DNA of 64,000 nucleotides. Origin: Phycisphaerales bacterium (lineage in GTDB: Bacteria; Planctomycetota; Phycisphaerae; Phycisphaerales; UBA1924). The notes beneath the pieces were generated by a model. The model was not told the origin of the DNA, did not search any database, and was given only the letters and a program-made list of their open reading frames with translations. Position 1 is the first letter of the stretch. Every line of letters starts with the position of its first letter. The stretch lies in assembly GCA_905339235.1 (NCBI GenBank), contig CAJPFG010000026.1, positions 95,016 to 159,015 on the forward strand. The letters are read 5' to 3'. The translations under genes were made by a program, and so were the position numbers. Below, piece by piece: positions 1 to 8,314 of this stretch.

Positions 1-297
1 TTGGAGATGGCCGCCGGCGGTATGGATCGCTTGAAGGCTTCGCATTGTCTGGCCATCACCGGCATCGCCGGTCCGGAAGGCGCGGTGGCCGCGACCACCA
101 ACCGGGCGGCCAAGCCCGTCGGGACCGTTTTCATCGCCCGCACATCCCGCGCGGCCGGGCCCGACGCCCGGCGATTCCAGTTTCCGGGAGATCGGTCTTC
201 CGTGAGATCCTGGGCCGCGGTCAGCGCGCTGGGCATGCTCCGCCAGCACCTCGCCGGCCTGCCGCTGGTCCGCGTGCTGAGACAGGTCGAGCCGTAG
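1..297 (+). CDS. CinA/PncC-type nicotinamide-nucleotide amidase, C-terminal part
   Basis: The reading frame is open at the left edge, so only the last 98 codons or so are present. The residues AITGIAGPEGA, KPVGTVFIA and the sequence around FPGDR followed by VR and AL match the C-terminal domain of CinA/PncC, which deamidates nicotinamide mononucleotide to nicotinate mononucleotide in pyridine nucleotide salvage. The start lies outside the window, so I cannot tell a full CinA (with the N-terminal MoaB-like domain) from a stand-alone PncC. The stop TAG is at 295-297 and the next gene converges on it from the other strand with only three bases between them. The identification rests on motif order; it is fairly secure for the domain, not for the full architecture. 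Confidence 0.75.
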   Translation: MEMAAGGMDRLKASHCLAITGIAGPEGAVAATTNRAAKPVGTVFIARTSRAAGPDARRFQFPGDRSSVRSWAAVSALGMLRQHLAGLPLVRVLRQVEP

Positions 298-300
298 CGG

Positions 301-1044
301 TCAGGGCAGTTTCTGGTCCTTGAGGTCTACGACGATGAGGACTTTCTTGATCTCCGTGCGAACGAACAGCCTGATTTTCTGACCCGGCTCGAGGGGCTCG
401 ATGTCGAAAGAGGCCATGTCGTCGGAATACGAGATCGAATACCCGGCCGGCTCGGCGCCCTCCGCGGCGGGCACGATCGACTCGATCAGTTCCCTGGCCG
501 CCGTCGGGCGAATTTCCATCGCCCCGCCGCCCTCGTCGTGCTTCTGGTAGCGGTACTCGGCCTTGGCCCCGGCCAGGGATGGATGGGTGAACTTGGTCCA
601 ATCGGAGGCCGCGTCCACGTCGTGCGACTCCACCCCCGTGAAGGTGGTAGCCTCGGCCTCCAGGTGCGCTGTGAACGTCTCCGCCGATCGTGCGGATTGG
701 CCCAATCGCACGTGCAGCAGGCTCGCCTCGTCAAACCAGTCTTCGAACTTCATGTACTCCAGATCATCGAAGACGTTGGCGCGGATCGGCGACAGGTCGG
801 TGCCGGCGGAATCGCGGGCATCAATCTTCTCGGGTTGCTTGACGCCAAGGACCTTGCACCCTTTCGGCAGCGCGGCCACGAACGTGATTTCGATCCCCGG
901 GCCCTCGCCGAAGCCGGGCCGCTCGTCGGCGGGTCGCATGTCGATCTCCCGCGTTTCGCGGATGGTCTGGAGTTTCAGCGCGAGCGGCTCGACTCCGGGC
1001 GCGGGGCCAAGCACGGCGGCGATCACGAGCATGGCTGGGATCAT
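301..1044 (-). CDS. Secreted hypothetical protein
   Basis: A 247-residue protein that I do not recognise. It starts with a short hydrophobic segment (MIPAMLVIAAVLG) that looks like a signal peptide, so it is probably exported. The rest is acidic and contains many alternating hydrophobic residues, consistent with beta structure, with no visible catalytic motif. I chose the ATG at 1044 because a good Shine-Dalgarno sequence (GAGAAGGAGA) precedes it. A longer frame to 1092 would overlap the upstream SDR gene, whose stop is at 1064. The 19-base gap to that gene and the shared strand suggest cotranscription. Confidence 0.65.
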   Translation of the reverse strand: MIPAMLVIAAVLGPAPGVEPLALKLQTIRETREIDMRPADERPGFGEGPGIEITFVAALPKGCKVLGVKQPEKIDARDSAGTDLSPIRANVFDDLEYMKFEDWFDEASLLHVRLGQSARSAETFTAHLEAEATTFTGVESHDVDAASDWTKFTHPSLAGAKAEYRYQKHDEGGGAMEIRPTAARELIESIVPAAEGAEPAGYSISYSDDMASFDIEPLEPGQKIRLFVRTEIKKVLIVVDLKDQKLP

Positions 1045-1063
1045 CGGTTCTCCTTCTCGGTAG

Positions 1064-1834
1064 TTAAAGGGCCTTGCACGACAGCCCGCCATCGACGGCG
1101 AGACACTGTCCGGTGATGTACGACGCGGCCGGGGAGGCCAGAAACGCGACCGCCGCGGCGACCTCGGCCGGCTCGCCGACGCGGGCCATGGGCGTTCGGT
1201 CGATGATGCGGGCCAGCCGCGCCGGATCAGAAAGCACAGGCTCGACCAGCGGCGTCCGGATATACCAGGGGCAGACGGCGTTCACGCGCACCCCGGGCCG
1301 CGACGGCGTAGGCGCCCATTCGACGGCGAGATACCGGGTCATCTGGTCGATCGCCGCCTTGGTCATCGCGTAGACGACTCCGCTGGCGAGGTGGAGCGTG
1401 CTCGCGACCGAACTGACGTTCACGATCGCGGCGTCGCGCCCGGCTCCCAGCAGCGGAAATGCTCCCCGGCAGAGTTCGAGCGCGGACATCATGTTCGTAT
1501 CAACGATCGAGTGAACCTCGGCATCCGTGTAGTCGGTGCTCGGCTTGCGGATGTTCGTGCCGACGTTGTTGACCAGCACGTCCAGGGCGCCCCAATCCGC
1601 GCGGACACGGTCGAGGATGTAGGCCCGCCCGCCGGGCGTCGATACATCGGCGTCGAGCGTGAGCACGCGAGGTGATCCGATCTCCCGTGCGGCGGTCTCG
1701 AGTTCTTCCGGCCGCCGCGCAACGCACAAGACTGAAGCCCCAAGATCGGCAAGCGCCCGCGCAACAGCAAGCCCGATGCCACGGCTGGCGCCGGTGACTA
1801 CCACGCGGCGATCCTGAAAAGCAGGCGAACCCAT
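1064..1834 (-). CDS. Short-chain dehydrogenase/reductase (SDR family)
   Basis: A 256-residue classical SDR, the usual length for the family. The NAD(P)-binding glycine motif TGASRGIG lies at residues 14-21, NNVGTN at 89-94, the catalytic serine near 141-142, and the YAMTK catalytic pair has Tyr155 and Lys159. The [10 protein letters not shown] stretch is typical of tropinone-reductase-like SDRs, which reduce ketones of varied substrates; the real substrate cannot be read from sequence. The C-terminal [10 protein letters not shown] is the usual SDR ending. No Shine-Dalgarno is visible before the ATG at 1834; a TAGCGT hexamer sits five bases upstream, so translation may be leaderless or nearly so. 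It is probably cotranscribed with the secreted protein downstream. Confidence 0.9.
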   Translation of the reverse strand: MGSPAFQDRRVVVTGASRGIGLAVARALADLGASVLCVARRPEELETAAREIGSPRVLTLDADVSTPGGRAYILDRVRADWGALDVLVNNVGTNIRKPSTDYTDAEVHSIVDTNMMSALELCRGAFPLLGAGRDAAIVNVSSVASTLHLASGVVYAMTKAAIDQMTRYLAVEWAPTPSRPGVRVNAVCPWYIRTPLVEPVLSDPARLARIIDRTPMARVGEPAEVAAAVAFLASPAASYITGQCLAVDGGLSCKAL

Positions 1835-2027
1835 GGAGGACGCTAGGCTCCGACATCCGGCCGCGCGTGAATCCGAAGGAACATCCCGCGGAGAGGCCGA
1901 GTATTGAAGAGCGGAGAGCGCACGCGCGCTCTACACGAGCATGTCGGTGACCCGCCGCCGGCGTCGCGAGCAATGTGAACTCCGCGAGACCGCCCGGACC
2001 GGGACACCGTGCACAAAGGAGAACAGG

Positions 2028-2279
2028 ATGCGGAGCGCCATTGACAAGGAGTACGCGCACCTGGGTGAAACGTACGGAAGCGAGGATCATGACCGCGACA
2101 TGATCCACGAGTTGAGCCGCAGGCTGGATTCGTTGTGGCGGTGCGATCAGTACATCGCCAATGCCGAGGGCGATGGGGAACTTCAGTCCTTCTGGCGCGA
2201 CGTCAAGAAGCAGGAACAGACCAACATTCAGCGGCTCAAGTCGATCATCCGTCGGCACGTGGAGGCGAACTGCTTCTGA
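2028..2279 (+). CDS. Small helical protein of unknown function
   Basis: An 83-residue soluble protein, predicted largely helical and rich in charged residues (DHDRDMIHELSRRLDSL, then QEQTNIQRLKSIIRRH). I do not recognise a family. The start at 2028 was chosen because AAAGGAGAA sits five bases upstream; a longer frame from 1941 has an Arg-rich, unlikely N-terminus. The protein ends eight bases before the stop of the convergent dockerin gene. Two short helices with paired acidic and basic residues could form a helical hairpin, but no metal ligands stand out. Confidence 0.7.
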   Translation: MRSAIDKEYAHLGETYGSEDHDRDMIHELSRRLDSLWRCDQYIANAEGDGELQSFWRDVKKQEQTNIQRLKSIIRRHVEANCF

Positions 2280-2286
2280 GCAGACG

Positions 2287-4656
2287 CTACCGGGCGGCGA
2301 GGTCCGTCTTCTCATGCCGCCGCAGCCAGTTCTTGAGACACGCCGCGTCCTGCGTGTCGGCCGCGCCGTCTCCGTTGAGGTCGACCGGCGACTGCTCGAC
2401 GGCGTACGCGTCATCGATCGTGATCGCGCCGTCGGAGTTGACATCGACCGGGCACATTTCCATGGGTTGGAGAGGACGAGAGAGGACGGCGTCAAGAACT
2501 CCCGGCCGCATCAACTCACCCAGCGCGAGCGCGCCCAGTGCGACATCCGGCAGGCCCGCGGAGTTGGGCGTGTATGCGCGATCGGCGTCAGATCGTCGGT
2601 ACAGAAGACTCGCGCCGGTGCGGAAAGCCTGCCGCGCGCCCTTGCGGTACGCGTGATAGGCCTGCGCCGCCGGCGTCGCATCGGAGAACGCGCTCAGGCC
2701 CATGAGCGAAGTAAACGTTGTGATGTCCCCGGGATGGCTGCCCAACGTATCGGCGTGATACCCGCCCCAATCAGAGCGCGTGGTTCCGGCCGAGAACACG
2801 GTCAGGTATCGCGCCCCGAAATCGTCGGTCCACGCGCCCGCGGACCAGCGGATGTTGCCCAGTTGGCCGCGCCACGCGGCGTCGGCGCGATACTCGGGGA
2901 GCAGCAGCGCCGGGTAGACGCTGATAAACGTGGACTCGTGCTGCCCGGAGGCGATGACCGTGATCGGAAGCCCCGGAATGTACGACGCCGTTGGCCAGAG
3001 CGCACGATTCAGCCACGCCGCGTACGCGCCATCGGACGCCGTTCCGCCGTACGCCGCGGCCTCTGCCACGAAGAGAATCCCCTCGTGAAAGGGACGCAGC
3101 GGAACGCTGGTGTCAGGACCGCCCGCCGGCAGGCCCTTCAGGTACAGGGCCTGAGTGCCGGACTGCACATAGGCATCCCAGTTGCGCGTGCGGAAAATGA
3201 TGCGGGACGCCGCGCGGGCGATCTGGGGATCGTCGGGGTACATACCCATCGCGCGCGATGCGGCCATCACCATCTTCATGGTGCTCATCGTCGCGAACTC
3301 GGGGTCCCATCCGGGCTTCACCCCTCCGGTGGCCGGATCGATCCAGTGCCGGAAGATCCCGTCCGTCGTGCGTGAAGGTGCGATCCCGTCCGCGGCCAGT
3401 CCGCCGTACCGACCAAGCACCGCGCGGACCTGCGACTGCGACAGCGCGTCGTCATTGATCGCGTCGCTCGCGAGGAGCAGCAGCACGGTCCACGCGGCGC
3501 CGTCGGGCGTTGCAGGGTGAAATCGCGGCAGGCTGGGAATGGTGTCGCCGTCAATGACCCATCCGGGCGGCTCGCCGTCGGGCGAAATCAGGCCGCGGGC
3601 GAAGGTTACGACCTGCGCGAACTCGTCGGCGAGCCACGGATCAAAGGTCAACCGGGTGTCGGATCCGTCGGAGACGGTCGCAGCGTCTTCCGCCTGACCC
3701 ACGATGAGTCGTCCATCGCCGGAAGCATCGATCGCGTGCCACAGGACGCCCGGCCCTGCAAAGTACGTGGAGGGGATTGTCGGAGTGGGCGAATAGGCAT
3801 TGGCCGCAGAGATGAAGTCGATTCTCGACGCGTTGGCGCCGACGCCGCTGAGCACGTACAGGCCCCGGTTGGCGGTGCCGCCGAACGTCTCACCCCAGGC
3901 CAGGTCGCGAATGTCCGAGCCGGTGGCGACGAGAGTCCAGGCGGGCGGAATGGTGAAGTTATTCGTGAGCGCCGCGCGGTAGATGCCGGTTGCGTTCGCG
4001 GCGAACATCGTGCCCGCGTCACGATCTACGGCGAGGCCGCGGATTGCGCCGCCGGTTGGAAGAACCCACGTGGCAAGAAGGGTTCCCGAAGCGGCGGCGG
4101 CGTTCGCGAGATACGCGCGGATCTGCCCTCCGGCCGACCCCGCGTAGAGGATCGCCCGGTGATGCGCGGCGGCAAGGTAGGGCCACTCATCGCCGCGATC
4201 GAAGAGGTCGAGCCTCGCGAACAACGAGAGGGAGTTGGTTGCAACGTCCAATCGCAGAATGCCGTCGCTGCCCTGGCCATCAGGCGGGAGTGTGTCGTCA
4301 TGCACGAGAATGAACAAGGACTTCCCGCTCGACGTGAACGCGAGAGCGTCCGGGCCGTCGGGCCCGCCGTCGAGATTCATCCAGGGCAGCAACCCCGCCA
4401 TTTCGGCGCGAGAGATGCTCCTGAGCAGGTTCTGGCGGAAGTCCCGAACCTCAACACGATCACCGAACGAATCGGCCACGGCGAAGAACCCGCCGAACGG
4501 CGCCGCGGCGACCGCGACCGCGTCGTCCTCCCCGGAAACCGTCCAGGGCGAGATGATCGGCTGAGCGCCCGCCCGGGATGCGAACACAACCGCCGCCGCG
4601 AGAAGGAACGCACATCGCGGTGCCCGGACGAATCGGCGTGTCAACGGCTGCAACAC
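2287..4656 (-). CDS. Large secreted protein with propeller-like N-terminus and dockerin-type C-terminus
   Basis: About 789 residues. A basic N-terminus followed by a hydrophobic run ending in SRAGA reads as a signal peptide. Residues 40-330 contain repeated strand-rich segments with AVDRDAGTMFAAN-like turns, suggesting a beta-propeller. The middle (about 380-680) is helical, with EFATMSTMKMVMAASRAMG and several aromatic-glycine loops, reminiscent of alpha/alpha-toroid glycosidases, though I see no certain catalytic pair. The end carries two EF-hand-like loops (DVNSDGAITIDD and DLNGDGAADTQD), a dockerin-like module. Unlike the dockerin proteins further right, these loops lack the Gly-Phe-Asp and paired Cys pattern. 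There is no ATG; GTG at 4656 or TTG at 4653 gives the most sensible signal peptide. It follows fabH on the same strand. Confidence 0.7.
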   Translation of the reverse strand: MLQPLTRRFVRAPRCAFLLAAAVVFASRAGAQPIISPWTVSGEDDAVAVAAAPFGGFFAVADSFGDRVEVRDFRQNLLRSISRAEMAGLLPWMNLDGGPDGPDALAFTSSGKSLFILVHDDTLPPDGQGSDGILRLDVATNSLSLFARLDLFDRGDEWPYLAAAHHRAILYAGSAGGQIRAYLANAAAASGTLLATWVLPTGGAIRGLAVDRDAGTMFAANATGIYRAALTNNFTIPPAWTLVATGSDIRDLAWGETFGGTANRGLYVLSGVGANASRIDFISAANAYSPTPTIPSTYFAGPGVLWHAIDASGDGRLIVGQAEDAATVSDGSDTRLTFDPWLADEFAQVVTFARGLISPDGEPPGWVIDGDTIPSLPRFHPATPDGAAWTVLLLLASDAINDDALSQSQVRAVLGRYGGLAADGIAPSRTTDGIFRHWIDPATGGVKPGWDPEFATMSTMKMVMAASRAMGMYPDDPQIARAASRIIFRTRNWDAYVQSGTQALYLKGLPAGGPDTSVPLRPFHEGILFVAEAAAYGGTASDGAYAAWLNRALWPTASYIPGLPITVIASGQHESTFISVYPALLLPEYRADAAWRGQLGNIRWSAGAWTDDFGARYLTVFSAGTTRSDWGGYHADTLGSHPGDITTFTSLMGLSAFSDATPAAQAYHAYRKGARQAFRTGASLLYRRSDADRAYTPNSAGLPDVALGALALGELMRPGVLDAVLSRPLQPMEMCPVDVNSDGAITIDDAYAVEQSPVDLNGDGAADTQDAACLKNWLRRHEKTDLAAR

Positions 4657-4735
4657 CGGTAGAACGATACCACGAAAAACCGTCCCGGCGAAACGGTTCT
4701 TGCGGCAATCGTGCGGTTTGCGGACCAACACCGGG

Positions 4736-5788
4736 TCAGTTGCGGATGTGCAGAATCTGGCAGGCCCATGCAAGCCCCGCGCCGAAGCCGACCGTGGCAA
4801 CCAACTGGCCCGGGTGCAGCAAGCCACGGCGCCGAGCACGCCCGAGCGCCACCGGAATCGACGCGGCGGCGGTGTTGCCCGTCTCGATCATGTCGATCAC
4901 CACTCGTTTGTCGGTGATGTCGAGTTGCCGGCCCACGGCCTCGATGATCCGCGCGTTGGCCTGGTGCGGGATGATGAGGTCAAAATCCTCCGGCCGAACG
5001 CCCACCGCGGCGGCCGCCTTGCGGATACAGTCGGTCATCTGGAGCACCGCGGCCTTGAAGACCTCGCGCCCGTGAATCTCAAGGGTGTGCCCGGCGGAGG
5101 CGACGGATTCGGCGCTCGCGGGGGTACGGCTCCCGCCCGCGCGAACTCGGATCATCGAGGCGCCGTCGCCGTCGGAGCCGATATTGGAATACAGCACATC
5201 GAACCGCCCACCCGGCCGGACCACCGCGGCGCCGGCGCCGTCTCCAAACAGAATGCACGACTGGCGGTCGGCGTAGTTCGTGATTCGCGTAAGCGTGTCG
5301 GCGCCGACGACCAGCACCGTGTTGTGCATGCCGCTCTTGACCGCGCCCGCGGCCATGTGCAAGGCGAAACCGTACCCCGCGCATCCCGCCGCGATGTCCA
5401 TCGCCGGCACCCGCTTACAACCCAGTCGGGTCTGGAGGTAGCACGCGGTGGACGGCACCGGCGTGTCCGGCGTGGAGGTGGCCAGGAGAATCAGATCCAG
5501 TTCCGCCGGATGAACGCCGGCATCGGCCAGCGCCTCAAGCGAGGCGCGATGGGCCATGTCGCTTGTGGCTTCTTCGGGGGCCGCGCAATGCCTGCCCCGA
5601 ATGCCGGTGCGCTCCATGATCCACTCGTCGCTGGTATCGACGGTGAGAGCGAGTTCGTCGTTGGTCAGGACCCGCTCGGGCAGGTAGTGCCCCAACCCCG
5701 CGATGGAGCAGATGGCAGTCGGGAGCGGTCGTTCGGTCGAGGGGGAGGGAGACGGACCGGGAACTGTGCGCGACAGGGTATCGGGCAA
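4736..5788 (-). CDS. fabH: 3-oxoacyl-[acyl-carrier-protein] synthase III (FabH)
   Basis: Beta-ketoacyl-ACP synthase III condenses acetyl-CoA with malonyl-ACP to start fatty acid synthesis in the cytoplasm. In the 350-residue form the active-site Cys136 lies in AAGCAG, His275 in PHQANAR and Asn305 in TGNTAAAS, the complete Cys-His-Asn triad. DEWIMERTGIRGR near residue 55 is the usual FabH N-terminal signature. The start is uncertain: I prefer TTG at 5788, preceded by AGGAG seven bases upstream, over the GTG at 5884, which has no ribosome site and adds an unlikely Arg/Gly-rich stretch. Even so there are about 25 residues before the typical FabH start. It is not near other fab genes here. Confidence 0.93.
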   Translation of the reverse strand: MPDTLSRTVPGPSPSPSTERPLPTAICSIAGLGHYLPERVLTNDELALTVDTSDEWIMERTGIRGRHCAAPEEATSDMAHRASLEALADAGVHPAELDLILLATSTPDTPVPSTACYLQTRLGCKRVPAMDIAAGCAGYGFALHMAAGAVKSGMHNTVLVVGADTLTRITNYADRQSCILFGDGAGAAVVRPGGRFDVLYSNIGSDGDGASMIRVRAGGSRTPASAESVASAGHTLEIHGREVFKAAVLQMTDCIRKAAAAVGVRPEDFDLIIPHQANARIIEAVGRQLDITDKRVVIDMIETGNTAAASIPVALGRARRRGLLHPGQLVATVGFGAGLAWACQILHIRN

Positions 5789-5954
5789 CGCGAGGCTCCT
5801 GTGCCGACGGGCTAAGCCCCCGGCGCTGCGGCCGCCGCGGAGGCCGGGAGTGACGCCAAGCCGTCCCGCCGTTTGCGGCAGCACCGCAGAATGGGAAGTC
5901 TAGCGGGTCTGGGAGTCAGGGATCGGGTCGGGTAGGCCGGGGGTAAACTGGGGC

Positions 5955-5984
5955 TTGGCCCGGTTACGAAAAGGTGCCTACTGT
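5955..5984 (+). promoter_or_regulatory. Possible promoter of the RRM gene
   Basis: TTGGCC at 5955-5960 and TACTGT at 5979-5984 are separated by 18 bases. Transcription would start near 5991 and give an untranslated leader of about 114 bases before the RNA-binding protein. Long leaders are common for cold-induced RNA-binding proteins, but nothing here proves that. Confidence 0.3.
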
Positions 5985-6104
5985 TGACCCGATCCCAGTT
6001 CCGAGCGCCCGGGGTCGGGCGCGGTTCTCAGGTCCCCGACGCTTTCTCTTGCCCGAGTTCAAGCACCGGTGAAACGAGTTCCAAGGGCAAGGTAAGGAAG
6101 TGTC

Positions 6105-6458
6105 ATGAAGATCTATGTCGGTAATCTCTCGTTCCAGACCAGCGAGTCTGAACTGCGCTCGATGTTCGAGGCGCACGGCGAGGTGGCCAGCGCGTCGCTG
6201 GTGATGGACCGGGAGACGGGTCGTCCGCGCGGGTTCGGCTTCGTCGAAATGAACAACGACGAGCAGGCCCGGGCGGCTATGGCCGCTCTCAACGGCCAGA
6301 ACGTCGGGGGTCGCGACCTGGTGGTGAACGAGGCTCGCCCGCGTGAAGAGCGCGGCGGGTTCGGCGGCGGTCGTGGCGGCGGCGGCGGTGGCCGCGGCGG
6401 CTACGGCGGCGGCGGTGGTGGCGGCGGCGGCGGTCGTGGCGGTCGCGGCGGCTGGTAA
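6105..6458 (+). CDS. RRM-domain RNA-binding protein with RGG-rich tail
   Basis: A 117-residue single-RRM protein of the kind found in cyanobacteria and planctomycetes. RNP2 (IYVGNL) is at residues 3-8 and RNP1 (RGFGFVEM) at about 41-48; both carry the aromatic residues that stack on RNA. After residue 78 the chain becomes an Arg/Gly tail ending in GGRGGRGGW, a flexible RNA-binding extension. Such proteins bind single-stranded RNA and often act as RNA chaperones in the cold. AAGGAAG precedes the ATG. The gene has a strong intrinsic terminator 30 bases beyond its stop and appears to be transcribed alone. Confidence 0.95.
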   Translation: MKIYVGNLSFQTSESELRSMFEAHGEVASASLVMDRETGRPRGFGFVEMNNDEQARAAMAALNGQNVGGRDLVVNEARPREERGGFGGGRGGGGGGRGGYGGGGGGGGGGRGGRGGW

Positions 6459-6487
6459 TCTCCGCTGATTGAATCTGAATCTCAATG

Positions 6488-6520
6488 GAGCCGGTGTCGA
6501 AGGACACCGGCTCTTATTCC
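6488..6520 (+). terminator. Intrinsic terminator after the RRM gene
   Basis: A perfect 11-bp stem (GAGCCGGTGTC at 6488-6498 and its complement at 6503-6513) closes a GAAG tetraloop and is followed by TTATT. It also lies just beyond the stop of the convergent methyltransferase gene and could act on both transcripts, although the plus-strand U-run is the better one. Confidence 0.85.
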
Positions 6521-6539
6521 ATTCAGAAGAACCGCGGGA

Positions 6540-7238
6540 TCAGGCGGGCCGGCGGGCCACGAACACTTGGTTCACCATCGCGAGATTCACCACCGGGATC
6601 GGCGCCAGGATGCGATCAGCCGCCAGCGACAGCGCCGGGGACAGCGGGATGCGGAGATAAGGAAGGAACCCGACCGGCGCGAGCATGAAGCGCTGATACT
6701 TGAGGGGCTCAAGGCCGCCGGCCGCGGCGAATGCCTCGAATCGAGACTTGTTGAACGCGCCGGCGTGATGCTCGTCCTTGTGAAGGCGCAACGCGCCCGA
6801 GATCTGGTCCCAGACCGGGTAGGGACAGGTTGCGACGAAGACGCCGCCCGGCCTGAGGGCGGCGAACACGCGCCGGGCGAGTTCGTCAGGATGATCCACG
6901 TGCTCGAGCACCGCCAGCGCGGTGACGAGGTCGAACGAACCATCGGGGGCGGCGGCGTGCGGCTGGGTAACGTCGCCCTGATGAAGCCCGCAGCCGGGCG
7001 GCAGTTGCGCGTGGGCGATGAGGTCGGGGGCGAACTCGATGCCGACCGACTCGGAGGCCCGCAGCAGCGCGTGAGTTTCGGCCATGGCCAGTCCGTCGGC
7101 GGACCCCAGGTCGAGAATCCGTGGCGAGGAAAGGCCGCCAAATCGCCGGTACATCTGCGCGGCGATGAGAGCGCGGCAGCGATATCGGAAGACCAGATGG
7201 GGCTTGCGCTGCCGGTCGCGGGCGTACGAGGCGTCCAT
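6540..7238 (-). CDS. Class I SAM-dependent methyltransferase
   Basis: A 232-residue protein with the Rossmann-like SAM fold: motif I DLGSADG at about residues 43-49, an acidic residue (GIEFAPD) after the second strand, the loop GDVTQPHAA, and ALAVLEHVDHPDEL resembling motif IV/V of methyltransferase type 11 proteins. CPYPVWDQ and the following His-rich helix resemble enzymes acting on lipids or sugars, but the substrate is unknown. I start at the ATG at 7238; an upstream extension would be read from a small 9-bp repeat (three copies of about GTGGATGTC) and from the separate lipoprotein gene. No clear Shine-Dalgarno is present. Confidence 0.85.
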   Translation of the reverse strand: MDASYARDRQRKPHLVFRYRCRALIAAQMYRRFGGLSSPRILDLGSADGLAMAETHALLRASESVGIEFAPDLIAHAQLPPGCGLHQGDVTQPHAAAPDGSFDLVTALAVLEHVDHPDELARRVFAALRPGGVFVATCPYPVWDQISGALRLHKDEHHAGAFNKSRFEAFAAAGGLEPLKYQRFMLAPVGFLPYLRIPLSPALSLAADRILAPIPVVNLAMVNQVFVARRPA

Positions 7239-7257
7239 GACGCCGAGCGGGGAGGAC

Positions 7258-7284
7258 GTGGATGTCGTGGATGTCGTGGATGCC
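7258..7284. repeat. 9-bp tandem repeat, three copies
   Basis: GTGGATGTC occurs at 7258-7266 and 7267-7275 and as GTGGATGCC at 7276-7284. It lies about 20 bases upstream of the methyltransferase start on the minus strand. Copy-number change would alter spacing to any upstream promoter, but three copies may simply be chance or slippage. Confidence 0.6.
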
Positions 7285-7335
7285 AAGCGGTTGCTCCGCG
7301 AGCGGAGGCGATGGTAGCGGCGCCCCTTGATGCGA

Positions 7336-7500
7336 TCACGGCGATGGGCGAGCGGATTCGGCCGGCGTCGTCTCCGCCGTAGGCGGCGGGTCGGCATCGG
7401 CGCACTTCTTCATTCCCAATCGCGACGCGATTTCGCAGCAGGAAGTCAGCGAGAGCGCACAGACGACCGCCAGCCAGAGCGTGATATGGCGATGCTTCAT
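7336..7500 (-). CDS. Very small lipoprotein (54 aa)
   Basis: A 54-residue frame starting MKHRHITLWLAVVCALS and followed by LTSCC. This is a textbook bacterial lipoprotein signal: a basic start, a hydrophobic core and a lipobox with the Cys at residue 21. The mature part is only about 33 residues, has a second Cys next to the lipidated one and another in KKCADAD, and ends in a Pro/Ala/Thr-rich tail. No family is recognisable. The gene lies between the methyltransferase and the DUF6265 gene on the same strand. There is no Shine-Dalgarno; the lipobox is the main support. Confidence 0.6.
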   Translation of the reverse strand: MKHRHITLWLAVVCALSLTSCCEIASRLGMKKCADADPPPTAETTPAESARPSP

Positions 7501-7543
7501 GGCCGATGGTACCCACGAGCAAGGGAGTTCGCCGCGCGCGGCG

Positions 7544-8125
7544 TTACGAACCCTTCTTCAACTCGAACTTGAGCGGGTCACGCTGGCGCTCGGGCTTGAA
7601 GGTCACGGTGATCTTCAGGGTGTCGGGCGTCGGGCACTCGTACTCGCAGGACGCAACCCCGCCGGTTTCCGTGGCGTTGGTGAACACGACCTTGTTCTTC
7701 TCCACCTTGGTCGCCTTGAGGGGCGCGACGCCGTCGCACTCGCCCTTCCACGGCGAGAAGTCAGCGCCGAAGTGGCGAAGTCGCAAGACCGCGGCGCCCT
7801 CCTCGGCCTTGATGTTGAGCAGTTCGCTCATGACCAGTTTGTCGTCGGACACCCACCGGAAGACACCCACGATCGAATCACCCGCGGGAGAACTCCAGAT
7901 CTCCTCGACGGGATCACCATCCATGACGCCCCGCCACGCCCCGGCCAGAAACGTCAGCGGCTGCAGCGTGGCGGGATCGGGGTTGGACTTGGCATCGGGC
8001 TGGATCGCGGCGGGAGCGGAGGTCGGCCCATTCGCGGCCGGCTGGGCTACCACGCCGAACATTCCAGCGGCCAGCAACCCGGCCGCGCAGCCCGCCACCG
8101 CCACGCACATCGGACACGTCTTCAT
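7544..8125 (-). CDS. DUF6265-like secreted protein
   Basis: 193 residues with a signal peptide (MKTCPMCVAVAG through the Ala-rich core) followed by a Pro/Ala linker. The core reads FLAGAWRG, EEIWSSPAGDSIVGVFRWV, then a strand-rich region with LRLRHFGADFSPW, matching the pattern of DUF6265 proteins, a lipocalin-like beta-barrel family of unknown ligand. The ATG at 8125 follows GAGGAGTT eight bases upstream, which decides it over a longer frame to 8176. It has its own plausible promoter upstream and reads away from the thr leader. Confidence 0.75.
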   Translation of the reverse strand: MKTCPMCVAVAGCAAGLLAAGMFGVVAQPAANGPTSAPAAIQPDAKSNPDPATLQPLTFLAGAWRGVMDGDPVEEIWSSPAGDSIVGVFRWVSDDKLVMSELLNIKAEEGAAVLRLRHFGADFSPWKGECDGVAPLKATKVEKNKVVFTNATETGGVASCEYECPTPDTLKITVTFKPERQRDPLKFELKKGS

Positions 8126-8158
8126 GGTCAACTCCTCGTACGCCACCCCGGCACGCAC

Positions 8159-8187
8159 AGCATACCGAGACTCCAAGCAGACACCAA
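8159..8187 (-). promoter_or_regulatory. Promoter of the DUF6265 gene
   Basis: On the minus strand TTGGTG (8187-8182) and TATGCT (8164-8159) are 17 bases apart. Transcription would begin near 8152, leaving a leader of about 27 bases that contains the GAGGAG ribosome site. Confidence 0.45.
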
Positions 8188-8248
8188 GGTATCCCCAACG
8201 CCGATCGCCTTGCGCGGCTCGCCGGATGACCCCGCCAACCGCGAGGCA

Positions 8249-8254
8249 TACACT
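8249..8254 (+). promoter_or_regulatory. -10 box for the threonine-rich leader peptide
   Basis: TACACT ends six bases before the ATG of the leader peptide at 8261, so the transcript would begin at or within a base or two of the start codon. No ribosome binding site and no good -35 element are visible. Confidence 0.4.
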
Positions 8255-8260
8255 GATCCG

Positions 8261-8314
8261 ATGAACCGGCCCACTTCCACGACGACTACGACCCGGACCA
8301 CACTCCCCGCCTGA
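8261..8314 (+). CDS. Threonine-rich leader peptide (17 aa)
   Basis: The frame encodes MNRPTSTTTTTRTTLPA. Eight of the ten codons 5-14 are threonine codons, using ACT, ACG, ACC and ACA. Just 37 bases after its TGA comes an intrinsic terminator, and the next genes are a zinc-ribbon protein and threonyl-tRNA synthetase. This is the arrangement of amino-acid attenuation: a ribosome stalled on Thr codons when charged tRNA-Thr is scarce would change RNA folding and let polymerase pass the terminator. The peptide itself needs no function. I know of no family; the call rests on codon content and context. Confidence 0.7.
   Translation: MNRPTSTTTTTRTTLPA

Noticed and set aside
7258..7284. Possible phase-variable control by the 9-bp repeat
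   Set aside because: Only three copies, in a unit divisible by three, with no promoter nearby; kept as a repeat but not as a regulatory claim.
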